NCBI GenBank assembly: GCA_002420115.1
Contig: DIHK01000021.1
Span: 5,590 to 31,397 of the forward strand
Length of the DNA stretch: 25,808 nucleotides
Source: Nitrospira sp. UBA5698
Lineage (GTDB): Bacteria; Nitrospirota; Nitrospiria; Nitrospirales; Nitrospiraceae
Direction: 5' to 3'
Shown here: one piece after another, positions 15,796 to 23,570 of the stretch
How positions within the stretch are numbered: the first letter of the stretch is position 1
How the letters are laid out: the number at the start of each line of letters is the position of its first letter
Translations under genes and position numbers: made by a program
The notes under the pieces: generated by a model
The model's database searches: none
Told to the model about the DNA's origin: nothing
Seen by the model: the letters and a program-made list of their open reading frames with translations, nothing else

Positions 15796-16488
15796 TTATG
15801 TTCCACGTGGAACAACCTGAGGGGACAGCTCGTCACGATATGAAAATATGGTGATAGTTCGAGACCCATAGGCATAGGGTAATTCGAATGTATAGTCGTC
15901 TACAAAATGCCAATCACTTGGCAGCAACGTTCTATCAAACGGCCTGGCCGAATAAATAATCGCCTTGCCTCCTTCAACCAGTACGTTCCGTGCTTTCTGA
16001 AAAATCAGTGATGGGTTGAGCGCCCGAGTTGTCAGATAGTCATACGTCATCGTAATAGGACGTGTGCTATTGAATCGTTCAATGGTGCCCTGAAAAACAT
16101 CAACGCATTTTAGCCGTAAGAGGCCGACAATAAAATGCAGAAAGGCTGATTTCTTGTGGGATGGTTCAACCAGTGTTATGGAGAGATCTGGTCTAACGAT
16201 TTTTAAGGGAATACCTGGAAAACCTGCCCCTGTACCAATATCGAGAATATGAGCCTCAGTTCCAATCTCTACAGCTTTCAGCGCAGCAAGAGAGTCTATG
16301 AAGTGCTTGACAATCACTTCATCGTCTTTCGTGATCGCAGTGAGATTGAACGATTGATTCCAAATATTCAACTGCTTCAGGTAGAGCAGGAATTGTTGCG
16401 CTTGATCTGGTTCGATCTCAACTCCAATTCCACTTGAGCTTTCATGGAGTAGGTGTTCGAGGGCCTGATGCTGTTCCACGTGGAACAA
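15796..16488 (-). CDS. rsmG: 16S rRNA (guanine-527-N7) methyltransferase RsmG
   Basis: RsmG (GidB) methylates G527 of 16S rRNA at N7 using S-adenosylmethionine. The 230-residue product contains the early segment NLTAITKDDEVIVKHFIDSL, the cofactor loop DIGTGAGFPGIPLKI at 83-97, and TRALNPSLIFQ further on. The reading frame can begin only within the parS palindrome: a TAA lies directly upstream of the TTG at 16488, and a GTG at codon 4 is the next option. No good ribosome binding site precedes either, so translation may be coupled to mnmG, which ends 38 bases upstream. The last codons (PRGT) are encoded by the second parS copy. Confidence 0.95.
   Translation of the reverse strand: MFHVEQHQALEHLLHESSSGIGVEIEPDQAQQFLLYLKQLNIWNQSFNLTAITKDDEVIVKHFIDSLAALKAVEIGTEAHILDIGTGAGFPGIPLKIVRPDLSITLVEPSHKKSAFLHFIVGLLRLKCVDVFQGTIERFNSTRPITMTYDYLTTRALNPSLIFQKARNVLVEGGKAIIYSARPFDRTLLPSDWHFVDDYTFELPYAYGSRTITIFSYRDELSPQVVPRGT
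15799..15814. promoter_or_regulatory. parS site, ParB-binding centromere (copy 1)
   Basis: The 16 bases TGTTCCACGTGGAACA form a perfect palindrome and fit the widely conserved parS core TGTTNCACGTGNAACA. The site covers the last codons of rsmG, just before its TAA, and lies 24 bases upstream of the parA start. The location beside parAB and a second identical copy make a partition role very likely. Confidence 0.93.
16472..16487. promoter_or_regulatory. parS site, ParB-binding centromere (copy 2)
   Basis: This copy is identical to the one at 15799-15814 (TGTTCCACGTGGAACA, perfect 16-bp palindrome). It coincides with codons 1-6 of rsmG, encoding FHVE after the TTG. The two copies are 673 bases apart, one at each end of the same gene. 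Confidence 0.93.
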
Positions 16489-16526
16489 TTACGCTGATAC
16501 CGAGAGGAGGTCAATAGAAAAGGTGT

Positions 16527-18425
16527 CTATTGAGAATTCTCCTGAAGTTGAGCGTTGTAATGAGTTTGGCGCCTTCCCTTTTCAATTGCCACAAGCAGAA
16601 GGGAAATTGCGGCTGGAGTCACTCCAGAAATTCGTGAAGCCTGTCCCACAGTCTCCGGTCTGACACGATTGAATTTTTCACGGACTTCACGTGAAAATCC
16701 AGAGACCATGTCGTAATCAAATGAACTAGGAATCAATTTTTTCTCAAGTTTCTTAAACTTTTCAACTTGCCGAACTTGCCTCTGTATATATCCCTCATAT
16801 TTGATTTGAAGTTCGACTTCCTCGGCAATGTCGTCATCAACTGGTTGTAAATCAAAAATATTCATAAGCTCATGATAACGAGCTTCTTGCCTGCGAAGTA
16901 GCTGGGCCATGGATTGGACTGAAGAGGCAGTTTCAAGGTAGGTACCCCTCGTCCGAAAGCTAATCTGTTCTGTAAATCGAGGTCTCGAACTCTGGAGGTT
17001 TGAAATCTCTGACTCGATCATTTCCCGCTTGCGAAGCAATTTATGATAGTCGGCTTGTGAGATAAGACCGACACCGTACCCGATCTCCATGAGGCGAAGA
17101 TCAGCATTCCCATGGCGGAGTAGCAATCGATATTCAGCTCTCGAAGTGAACATCCGGTATGGCTCATAGGCATCTTTCGTGATGAGATCGTCGACGAGTA
17201 CGCCGATGTAGGCCTGAGAGCGATCCAAAACAAATGGCGGACGTTCTCTGATTTTGAGAACAGCATTGATCCCAGCTACCAAACCTTGTGCAGCTGCCTC
17301 CTCATATCCAGAGGTTCCATTGATCTGACCTGCGTGATAAAGCCCTGTCACCAATTTGGTTTCAAGCGTTCGGTACAGTTGCCGCGGAGGAAAATAGTCG
17401 TACTCTATCGCATAACCAGGCTTAAGTATCTTCGCGCGCTCTAACCCTGGGATTGTTTTGAGGATTGCGGCTTGAACATCGACCGGCAGGCTTGTTGAAA
17501 TCCCATTTGGGTAGAACTCCTGAGAGTCTAGACCTTCCGGCTCAATGAAAATCTGGTGTCGCTCTTTATCGGCAAAACGAACCACCTTGTCCTCGATCGA
17601 GGGGCAATAGCGAGGGCCGGTGGATTCAATCATGCCACTGTATAAGGGAGACCGATCTAAGTTCTGTCGAATCAGGTCGTGTGTTGCCTGCCCTGTATAC
17701 GTCAAGTGGCAAAGAATCTGCCTGGTGGTAATGGACTGCGTGCGATAGGAAAATGGAGGAGGGGGCGTATCGCCTGGTTGGGGAACCATCACTGAGAAGT
17801 CGATGGTCTCCTTATCCAAGCGGGGAGGTGTTCCAGTCTTCAGTCGGCCAACCTCGAATCCTAAGTCTCGCATGCAATCCGAAAGGTGTTCGGCCGAGGC
17901 CTCACCCGCCCGGCCGGCTGGGAAGTGTTGTAAACCGATATGGATAAGTCCCTTAAGAAAAGTACCTGATGTTAGAACAACGGCTCTCGAGTAAATGGTC
18001 TCGCCGGATCCAGTGACAATGCCGGTCACGGTTCCACCATGCACCAGCAATCGATCGACGACACCTTCGGACATCGTTAGTAAGGGTTCGGATTTGAGAG
18101 TGTTTTGCATCACATGTCGATACAGGTATTTATCACACTGGGCTCGTAAGGCCCGGACTGCCGCCCCTTTGCTCGTATTGATGAATCGAAACTGGATACC
18201 GGATTGATCGGTATTACGCCCCATCTCACCGCCGAGCGCATCAATTTCTTTGACGAGGTGTCCTTTCGCAATTCCACCGATGGCTGGATTACACGACATC
18301 TGAGCGATGCGGGAGAGGTCCATCGTCAAGAGTAACGTCATGGCCCCCATACGTGCGGAGGCAAGAGCAGCTTCGCAGCCGGCATGTCCACCTCCTACCA
18401 CGATCACGTCGAAGGTCTGAGCCAT
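16527..18425 (-). CDS. mnmG: tRNA uridine-34 carboxymethylaminomethyl modification protein MnmG (GidA)
   Basis: MnmG is the FAD-dependent partner of MnmE; together they place the (carboxymethyl)aminomethyl group on C5 of wobble U34 in several tRNAs. The 632 residues match the usual size. The dinucleotide fold GGGHAGCEAA is at 11-20. MSCNPAIGGIAKGHLVKEIDALGG and CPSIEDKVVRF are family signatures, and the Cys of the former is conserved in the family. GYEEAAAQGLVAGINA and FTSRAEYRLLLRHGNADLRL are also diagnostic. The ATG at 18425 follows AGGT about 6 bases upstream. It starts 9 bases after mnmE ends, a tight pairing that fits their joint complex. Confidence 0.98.
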   Translation of the reverse strand: MAQTFDVIVVGGGHAGCEAALASARMGAMTLLLTMDLSRIAQMSCNPAIGGIAKGHLVKEIDALGGEMGRNTDQSGIQFRFINTSKGAAVRALRAQCDKYLYRHVMQNTLKSEPLLTMSEGVVDRLLVHGGTVTGIVTGSGETIYSRAVVLTSGTFLKGLIHIGLQHFPAGRAGEASAEHLSDCMRDLGFEVGRLKTGTPPRLDKETIDFSVMVPQPGDTPPPPFSYRTQSITTRQILCHLTYTGQATHDLIRQNLDRSPLYSGMIESTGPRYCPSIEDKVVRFADKERHQIFIEPEGLDSQEFYPNGISTSLPVDVQAAILKTIPGLERAKILKPGYAIEYDYFPPRQLYRTLETKLVTGLYHAGQINGTSGYEEAAAQGLVAGINAVLKIRERPPFVLDRSQAYIGVLVDDLITKDAYEPYRMFTSRAEYRLLLRHGNADLRLMEIGYGVGLISQADYHKLLRKREMIESEISNLQSSRPRFTEQISFRTRGTYLETASSVQSMAQLLRRQEARYHELMNIFDLQPVDDDIAEEVELQIKYEGYIQRQVRQVEKFKKLEKKLIPSSFDYDMVSGFSREVREKFNRVRPETVGQASRISGVTPAAISLLLVAIEKGRRQTHYNAQLQENSQ

Positions 18426-18434
18426 ATCCGTTAC

Positions 18435-19880
18435 CTATTTGCCGATACAAAACTGTGCGAAAATGTGTTCAAGTACATCATCCGAGGTCAAAGTCCCAAT
18501 AATCTCTCCCAACGCATCAGCCGCATCGTGGAGATCAATGGCCAGAAGCTCAGCTTGCCCTCCGCCCTCGATGGAAGACAACGCCTGCATAATCGCAGTG
18601 GTTGCCTGCTCCAAGGCAGCACGATGACGGACATTCGTGATAACCACCCCTTCATAGGCCTCAAAGGATCCAGTGAGAAAGCGAGAGGTGATGGCCGTCT
18701 TCAATTCATCAAGACCTTCACCAGTTTTTGTAGAAATTGGAAGAATGCGTTGGCATAAACGGCGTGCCAATTCTTCAGACAGGGGTTGTAGCGTGAATGG
18801 AGCCAGCACATCGATTTTGTTTAGAACGACGAGTTGTTTAGGCTCAACCCGAGGGAAAGGAAACTCAGGAGCCCCGCACTTCTGAACCGAAACAGCGTCA
18901 ATCACATACAGCGTGAGGTCCGCCTGTGCCTGGGCGGTCTTGGATCGTTTGATTCCCTCCTGCTCAACGACATCGACTGTGTCACGCAACCCAGCGGTAT
19001 CTACTAATGTGATAGAAAGTCCATCCCACATCACGGTTTCTTCAATGAGGTCGCGCGTTGTCCCGGGGATATCAGTAACAATCGCACGATTGTCATGAAT
19101 GAGGCTGTTGAGCAAACTTGATTTCCCTACATTGGGAGGGCCAGCGAGGACTACCCGTATCCCTTCGCGCAAAGCCCGACCGGTTTGGGCGGTGTCCAAC
19201 ATCTCTCGTATCTGACGCGCAATATTCTGGAGGGCAGTTCGGAGCTCACCGCGCGTGACAAAAGAAATATCTTCGTCTGAAAAATCGATTCCAGCCTCGA
19301 TCCGTGCCGTCAGCGATAAAAGCGCGCTGCGTAGTGTCTGTACATACCGTCCTAAATCTCCACGGAGCTGCCGTTGGGCGATCGTAAGCGCAAAATCAGA
19401 CTTTGCCTTGATGGTATCTAAGACCGCCTCTGCCTGAGATAGATCCAGGCGACCATTCAAGAAAGCGCGCTTCGTGAATTCACCAGGTTGGGCCAATCGA
19501 GCCCCAGCAGCAACGCAGGATTCACAGACGCGGCGGAGTACCGTCGTGCTTCCATGGCACTGGAGCTCCACCACATCTTCTCCCGTAAACGAGTGTGGGC
19601 CTTTCATATAGACCACCAGACCTTCGTCAATGATGTGCTCCCAGGTCATTGATGGTTCTGAATCACCGGCTGACTCAGAATGAGGAGCAGAGACAATATC
19701 GGCAAGATGCAGCGTATGTGTGGGAAGGGTATCGAGAGATCCGTTTGTGCGCAGCCTCACAAGTTTGGAAGCGATGGCTGTTGCATTCTGGCCGCTAATG
19801 CGGATGATCCCAATGCCACCCTCACCCATCGGGGTTGCAATGGCACAAATTGTGTCCTCAGGCGCTCCGTCGATAGGCAC
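18435..19880 (-). CDS. mnmE: tRNA modification GTPase MnmE (TrmE)
   Basis: MnmE is the GTPase half of the MnmE-MnmG wobble-uridine modification enzyme. The 481-residue protein has an N-terminal folate-binding domain starting IAAIATP-like (ICAIATPMGEGGIGIIRISG) and a central helical domain. The inserted G domain has GPPNVGKS at 247-254, DTAGLRDT and the NKID specificity motif. It ends in the catalytic C-terminus FCIGK with Cys478. The start is a GTG at 19880 with GGTGG just upstream; no better in-frame start is seen. yidC ends 50 bases upstream. The gene jag/khpB, often found between yidC and mnmE, is absent here. Confidence 0.97.
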   Translation of the reverse strand: MPIDGAPEDTICAIATPMGEGGIGIIRISGQNATAIASKLVRLRTNGSLDTLPTHTLHLADIVSAPHSESAGDSEPSMTWEHIIDEGLVVYMKGPHSFTGEDVVELQCHGSTTVLRRVCESCVAAGARLAQPGEFTKRAFLNGRLDLSQAEAVLDTIKAKSDFALTIAQRQLRGDLGRYVQTLRSALLSLTARIEAGIDFSDEDISFVTRGELRTALQNIARQIREMLDTAQTGRALREGIRVVLAGPPNVGKSSLLNSLIHDNRAIVTDIPGTTRDLIEETVMWDGLSITLVDTAGLRDTVDVVEQEGIKRSKTAQAQADLTLYVIDAVSVQKCGAPEFPFPRVEPKQLVVLNKIDVLAPFTLQPLSEELARRLCQRILPISTKTGEGLDELKTAITSRFLTGSFEAYEGVVITNVRHRAALEQATTAIMQALSSIEGGGQAELLAIDLHDAADALGEIIGTLTSDDVLEHIFAQFCIGK

Positions 19881-19930
19881 GATCCACCATAGTCGTAACG
19901 CCTAATCGTATGAGACCGGCCCAGGGAACT

Positions 19931-21628
19931 TCACTTCTGCTTGCTCGGCTCATCCGTAGTCAGCGCCACTGATCGATTTCTAAGGAAGAACCGGTCCGTC
20001 ACAAACTGCTGGGCGATGGACAAGACGTTGTTGGTCAGCCAGTACAAGACTAAACCAGCAGGAAAGTTAATAAACAGGAACGTCATGACCACGGGCAGCA
20101 TCAACATCATCTTCGCCTGGGCGGGATCCATCGTGGTGGGCTGAATCTTCTGCATCACCATCATACTGATTCCCATGATAATGGGCAGAATGTAATAGGG
20201 ATCTTGAACGGACAGATCAGTGATCCAGAGGCCCAGAGGCGCTTGTCGAAGGTCGATCGTCATGTAAAGAATATTGAACAGGGACACGAACACCGGCATT
20301 TGAAGGACCATCGGTAGACAGCCCCCCACAGGATTCACCTTATGATCGCGATATAGCTTGATCAGCTCACGATTCAACCGGTCACGATCATCCTTGAACT
20401 TCTCTTGGAGTGCAGCCACTTTCGGTTGGATCGTCTGCATCTGCTTCATTGACGAGTAGCTCTTGTACTGCAAGGGGACAAATAACAGCTTGATGGCAAC
20501 CGTCAATAGGATGATAGTGACACCGTAATTGTGGGTGTACTCGTTGATGGAACGAAGTACGGAGAATATCGGTTTGGCGACGGCCCTCACCATGTCCCAG
20601 CTACCGAACAGAAACCATCCGAAGTCAATCGTATCTTCAAGGCGGATATGTAGGTTTTGAAGCATGTCGAATTCCTTCGGCCCCGCAAATAACTGTAATG
20701 TGAGCGGTGCACCAGACGGATCGACACCCATGCGAACGCCGGTAGAGACTAGTTTTTCACCCTGCTTCTTCGGCCAAGCTGAGGTACTCCCTTTTGGAAT
20801 CAGCGCAGACATGAAGTACTTGTCCTGCAAGGCAGTCCAAGCCAGTGCGCCTTTACGCTCCGTCTCGGATTCCGGGGCATCGGTGTCCAGCTTGTCGTCG
20901 ATCAACGACACCGTCCCGACAGAACCGATGAATCCCTCGCCCCACTCCACCACACCGAAATTGGTGCCCAATTCCACTTTTAAAGGCCCTGTCAGTCCCT
21001 TGGACGTCAAGCTGATGTCCACGAGATAGCTGTCGGCATGAAAGGTGAACTGCTTCTCAAGGCGTATGTCGGAACCGGGGTTGCCGTAGTGGAATGTGAT
21101 GTGGCCGATTGGGTGTTCGTGGTCTAAGGTCGTAAAATCCTGCTCTACCTTGTAAACGCTTTCCCTCAATTCCTTTGCAAGTGTCGCATCGTCTGTTGTG
21201 ACGGTGAGGGGGTCAGCAAATTTTCCTCCTTGTCGAACGAGCTGGACAAAAGATTTCCCATCAGAGCTACTGCGATAGCGTTTAAGCTCCCAGCTTGTCA
21301 GCACGGCTCCTCTGGACGTGAACTTGGCACGATAGAGCTCAGTCTCTACCTCAACCGATGCCGCAGCGACTGACTCCATGCGAGCGGATGACGCCTTTGG
21401 ATTATCAATAAGGGGTGTACCATGTGGCTCCGGGGTTTTCCCAGCCGCAGAAGTTGCCGGCTGGCTTCCGGAACTGGTGCCTGGAGTAGAGGCTACTTCA
21501 TCAGGGGCTGATTCTGCGGAATCTGAGGCGGTTGGAGGCGGGAGCAGGCCCAATCCTTTGAGCGCATACTCATATCCAAAAACAATCGTGGCTGAGAGTA
21601 CTAAAAAGACAACAAGGCGCTTTTCCAT
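19931..21628 (-). CDS. yidC: Membrane protein insertase YidC
   Basis: YidC inserts and folds inner membrane proteins, alone or with SecYEG. The 565-residue length and architecture are those of Gram-negative YidC. An N-terminal signal-anchor (RLVVFLVLSATIVFGYEYAL) is followed by a Pro/Ser/Ala-rich linker, a large periplasmic beta-domain (about 90-340), and the conserved Oxa1-type core with five-helix signature segments such as NYGVTIILLTVAIKLLFVPL, YKSYSSMKQMQTIQPKVAALQEKFKDD and NPVGGCLPMVLQMPVFVSLFNILY. The C-terminal tail is short and basic (ending SKQK). The gene lies 42 bases after yidD and before mnmE in the ribosomal protein L34 cluster. The start ATG at 21628 has no strong ribosome binding site. 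Confidence 0.98.
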   Translation of the reverse strand: MEKRLVVFLVLSATIVFGYEYALKGLGLLPPPTASDSAESAPDEVASTPGTSSGSQPATSAAGKTPEPHGTPLIDNPKASSARMESVAAASVEVETELYRAKFTSRGAVLTSWELKRYRSSSDGKSFVQLVRQGGKFADPLTVTTDDATLAKELRESVYKVEQDFTTLDHEHPIGHITFHYGNPGSDIRLEKQFTFHADSYLVDISLTSKGLTGPLKVELGTNFGVVEWGEGFIGSVGTVSLIDDKLDTDAPESETERKGALAWTALQDKYFMSALIPKGSTSAWPKKQGEKLVSTGVRMGVDPSGAPLTLQLFAGPKEFDMLQNLHIRLEDTIDFGWFLFGSWDMVRAVAKPIFSVLRSINEYTHNYGVTIILLTVAIKLLFVPLQYKSYSSMKQMQTIQPKVAALQEKFKDDRDRLNRELIKLYRDHKVNPVGGCLPMVLQMPVFVSLFNILYMTIDLRQAPLGLWITDLSVQDPYYILPIIMGISMMVMQKIQPTTMDPAQAKMMLMLPVVMTFLFINFPAGLVLYWLTNNVLSIAQQFVTDRFFLRNRSVALTTDEPSKQK

Positions 21629-21670
21629 GTGGAGAATATACTTTCGTTAATGATAATGAGGCTTGTATCA

Positions 21671-21880
21671 CTACCTGACTGGATCTTCCCCTCCAGGATG
21701 GAAAGGGTGACACTTCAACAGTCGAACACAAGCTAGCCAGAATCCATGCCATGCGCCGTATTTGGCGATCGCATCCGAAGCATAATGCGAGCAGGAAGGA
21801 TAAAATCGACAAGTCGGACCATACATGGGTGAGATCACCAGACGGTATCCCTTTAGCATCCATAGGAAAACTTGTTTCAT
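21671..21880 (-). CDS. yidD: Membrane protein insertion efficiency factor YidD
   Basis: YidD is a small membrane-associated protein that assists YidC-dependent insertion. The 69 residues contain the family pattern YRLVISPMYGPTCRFYPSCSHYA with Cys24 and Cys30, and the ending CHPFHPGGEDPV. The gene sits in its conserved place between rnpA (7-base gap) and yidC (42-base gap). The length is typical of the family, and translation is probably coupled to rnpA because its ribosome binding site is weak. Confidence 0.96.
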   Translation of the reverse strand: MKQVFLWMLKGYRLVISPMYGPTCRFYPSCSHYASDAIAKYGAWHGFWLACVRLLKCHPFHPGGEDPVR

Positions 21881-21887
21881 GACAATC

Positions 21888-22280
21888 TCAATCAGGGCGA
21901 AGAAGGCTCATGCGTGCGAGTGCTGCCTTCCAGGCTTGGAGTAAATCGGTCCGCGACGACAAGAGAACATCCCTTTTGGGGAAGACAAGGATTCCACTTC
22001 CTGAAACCAATCCCGAATAAGAATCTCTCACCAACTCGCGGAACACACGCTTCGCACGATTGCGTCTGACGGCATTCCCAAATCGTCTGCCAACGACAAT
22101 TCCAACCCGACTCGATGTATGGTCCATCTTGCAGGCCAGAAGGTTGAAAAGCGCCGTCGAAATTCGTCGCCCATGATCCTTGACGGCTTGGATATCTCGG
22201 TGATTCCTTAAAAAAATATCATCACGCTTGTATGTCTTGGGTATTATCGGACAAGGGGGTGTACTTTTGTCGTGTCCCAT
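21888..22280 (-). CDS. rnpA: Ribonuclease P protein component
   Basis: RnpA is the protein cofactor that joins the RNase P RNA to remove 5' leaders from tRNA precursors. The 130-residue product has the RNR signature GRRFGNAVRRNRAKR at 64-78, the preceding strand SRVGIVVG, and ILVFPKRDV near the C-terminus. The N-terminus (to about residue 16) is longer than usual. I chose the ATG at 22280. The frame remains open to a TTG at 22334, and neither start has a clear ribosome binding site, so translation may depend on rpmH just upstream. No RNase P RNA gene was seen in the window. Confidence 0.93.
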   Translation of the reverse strand: MGHDKSTPPCPIIPKTYKRDDIFLRNHRDIQAVKDHGRRISTALFNLLACKMDHTSSRVGIVVGRRFGNAVRRNRAKRVFRELVRDSYSGLVSGSGILVFPKRDVLLSSRTDLLQAWKAALARMSLLRPD

Positions 22281-22392
22281 CCGCTCATGACCCCGGGGAA
22301 GACTGTAACTGGTAGGTGGGCGTACGCTCAACAAGAATGCAAGAGATTGGGGAGCGACACGAAGAACACCTGCACGACCCGAGACAATAGGC

Positions 22393-22530
22393 CTAGACAG
22401 TCAAACGAGCGCGTCCTTTCGCGCGTCGACGGGCCAGAACCTTACGACCGTTTTTTGTGCTCATGCGCTTTCGAAACCCATGTTCACGCTTTTTCTTTAA
22501 GTTGGACGGCTGTTGAAATGTAAACGACAT
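22393..22530 (-). CDS. rpmH: 50S ribosomal protein L34
   Basis: A 45-codon frame encodes L34, a small, very basic ribosomal protein. The sequence contains the universal core QPSNLKKKREHGFRKRM, then STKNGRKVLARRRAKGRARLTV and a TAG stop. The short N-terminal MSFTFQ replaces the more common MKRTYQ. The ATG at 22530 has AAGGGG about 4 bases upstream. A perfect consensus promoter lies 52-80 bases before the start. It is the first gene of the block rpmH-rnpA-yidD-yidC-mnmE-mnmG-rsmG-parA-parB. The gene is short enough to be missed by length-limited gene calling. Confidence 0.97.
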   Translation of the reverse strand: MSFTFQQPSNLKKKREHGFRKRMSTKNGRKVLARRRAKGRARLTV

Positions 22531-22581
22531 GGTTCCCCTTTCCTTCCAAACCGCAACGAATCAAGATCAAACGAACGGCGA

Positions 22582-22610
22582 ATTATAGGGGAGGCAGAGA
22601 GGTCTGTCAA
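22582..22610 (-). promoter_or_regulatory. Consensus sigma70-type promoter of the rpmH block
   Basis: Read on the minus strand, TTGACA (22605-22610) is separated by exactly 17 bases from TATAAT (22582-22587). Both hexamers and the spacing match the ideal housekeeping promoter. Transcription would start near 22575 and give a leader of about 45 bases before rpmH. Confidence 0.85.
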
Positions 22611-22951
22611 TTTCATGGGCGTACGGCTGGTGGTAGATAGTAAGGACACCATAGTTATTCTGTCCGAATCTGATTATATTGAGGCGATTTTGCGTTCACT
22701 CACCAGAATGCCACAAGATCAAACTAGTCGGTACGATCCAAATCAGTGTAAGTACATGAAATCGAAGGAGTCGTGACTTACGAACAGCGGTGATCGGTGG
22801 CACCGGGCTTGCTCGTTCGTTTAGGTGTGTTAGTATGCCGAAAATACAAAGTCTGATACGCTGGCCGAATCTACCTGACATCTGACTCATCAAGGAAGAC
22901 GTGGGATTAACTTCCCTTTCAGAAGCGAATCCATGAAGGAGGACCCATAGC
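22611..22951. other. Divergent intergenic region between rpmH promoter and envelope cluster
   Basis: No convincing gene is seen in these 341 bases. A plus-strand frame of about 53 codons from 22614 (MGVRLVVDSKDTIVILSES at its start) has no good ribosome binding site. I see no cluster of DnaA boxes (TTATCCACA-like), no AT-rich unwinding stretch and no dnaA gene. AAGGAGG at the right end is the ribosome binding site of the next gene. Confidence 0.5.
22809..22836 (+). promoter_or_regulatory. Possible promoter of the envelope cluster
   Basis: TTGCTC (22809-22814), a 16-base spacer and TAGTAT (22831-22836) preceded by TGT give a weak extended -10 type promoter pointing at the lipoprotein gene, about 115 bases upstream of its start. 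The match is partial and could be chance. Confidence 0.3.
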
Positions 22952-23563
22952 ATGGCGAGAAGAGTAGCCCTTGTATCGATAGCCCTCACTCTATCACTGA
23001 CAGCAGGGTGTGCGGACCCACCAACCCAACAGCTCCAAGAAGCTGAAAAGGCATTGAAAGAAGCACAGGACAGCGGGGCGGCCACGTATTCTGCGGAGGA
23101 GTACGCCAAGCTTGAGGGGACGCTGGCGGCCATGAGGAAAGAAGTCTCCGATCAAGAAGGGAAATTCGGACTGTTTCGGGACTACGGCAAAGCGCAACAG
23201 CTCTCTGCTTCAGCCAAGGCCGAAAGTGACCGAATAAAGACCGCGTCAGTTCAAAAGAAGGAAGAGGCCAAAGCCGCAGCCTTGCAGGCTCAACAGGTTG
23301 CAGAAGAGGCTGTGAGAGCGACCCAAGATCTCGTTGCTAAGGCACCGGTTGGGAAGGATCGGGCGGCGGTGGAAGCGATCAGGAACGATGTTGAAGGCTT
23401 GAAGTCATTGCTCAAGCAAGTTCAAGCATCAATCGACAAAGAAGATTTTCCAGCTGCCCAAACTCAGGCCAAGGCCATTCACGATATGAGCCAGGCTGTT
23501 TCAACCGAAATACAAAACGCCCTTGCCAAAGTAGGGAAGGGCAAGCCCGGACGGAGAAGATAA
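22952..23563 (+). CDS. DUF4398-type coiled-coil lipoprotein
   Basis: This 203-residue protein has a lipoprotein signal with lipobox LTAGC and lipidated Cys20; Ala at +2 leaves outer membrane sorting plausible. Residues 27-60 (QLQEAEKALKEAQDSGAATYSAEEYAKLE) resemble the DUF4398 helical hairpin. The rest is almost entirely Ala/Lys/Glu/Gln-rich helix, probably coiled coil, ending in a basic tail GKGKPGRRR that could touch peptidoglycan or nucleic acid. A strong AAGGAGG site lies about 9 bases before the ATG. The YafK-type gene follows after 7 bases, so the two are very probably co-transcribed. No enzymatic motif is present; a scaffold or peptidoglycan-tethering role is inference from context. 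Confidence 0.85.
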   Translation: MARRVALVSIALTLSLTAGCADPPTQQLQEAEKALKEAQDSGAATYSAEEYAKLEGTLAAMRKEVSDQEGKFGLFRDYGKAQQLSASAKAESDRIKTASVQKKEEAKAAALQAQQVAEEAVRATQDLVAKAPVGKDRAAVEAIRNDVEGLKSLLKQVQASIDKEDFPAAQTQAKAIHDMSQAVSTEIQNALAKVGKGKPGRRR

Positions 23564-23570
23564 TCACGGT

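Noticed and set aside
22513..22776. Plus-strand 87-codon frame over the rpmH start and promoter
   Set aside because: It runs antisense through the rpmH start and its consensus promoter; the internal 53-codon version lacks a clear ribosome binding site.
22531..22951. Replication origin beside rpmH
   Set aside because: No DnaA-box cluster, no AT-rich unwinding element and no dnaA gene are visible.
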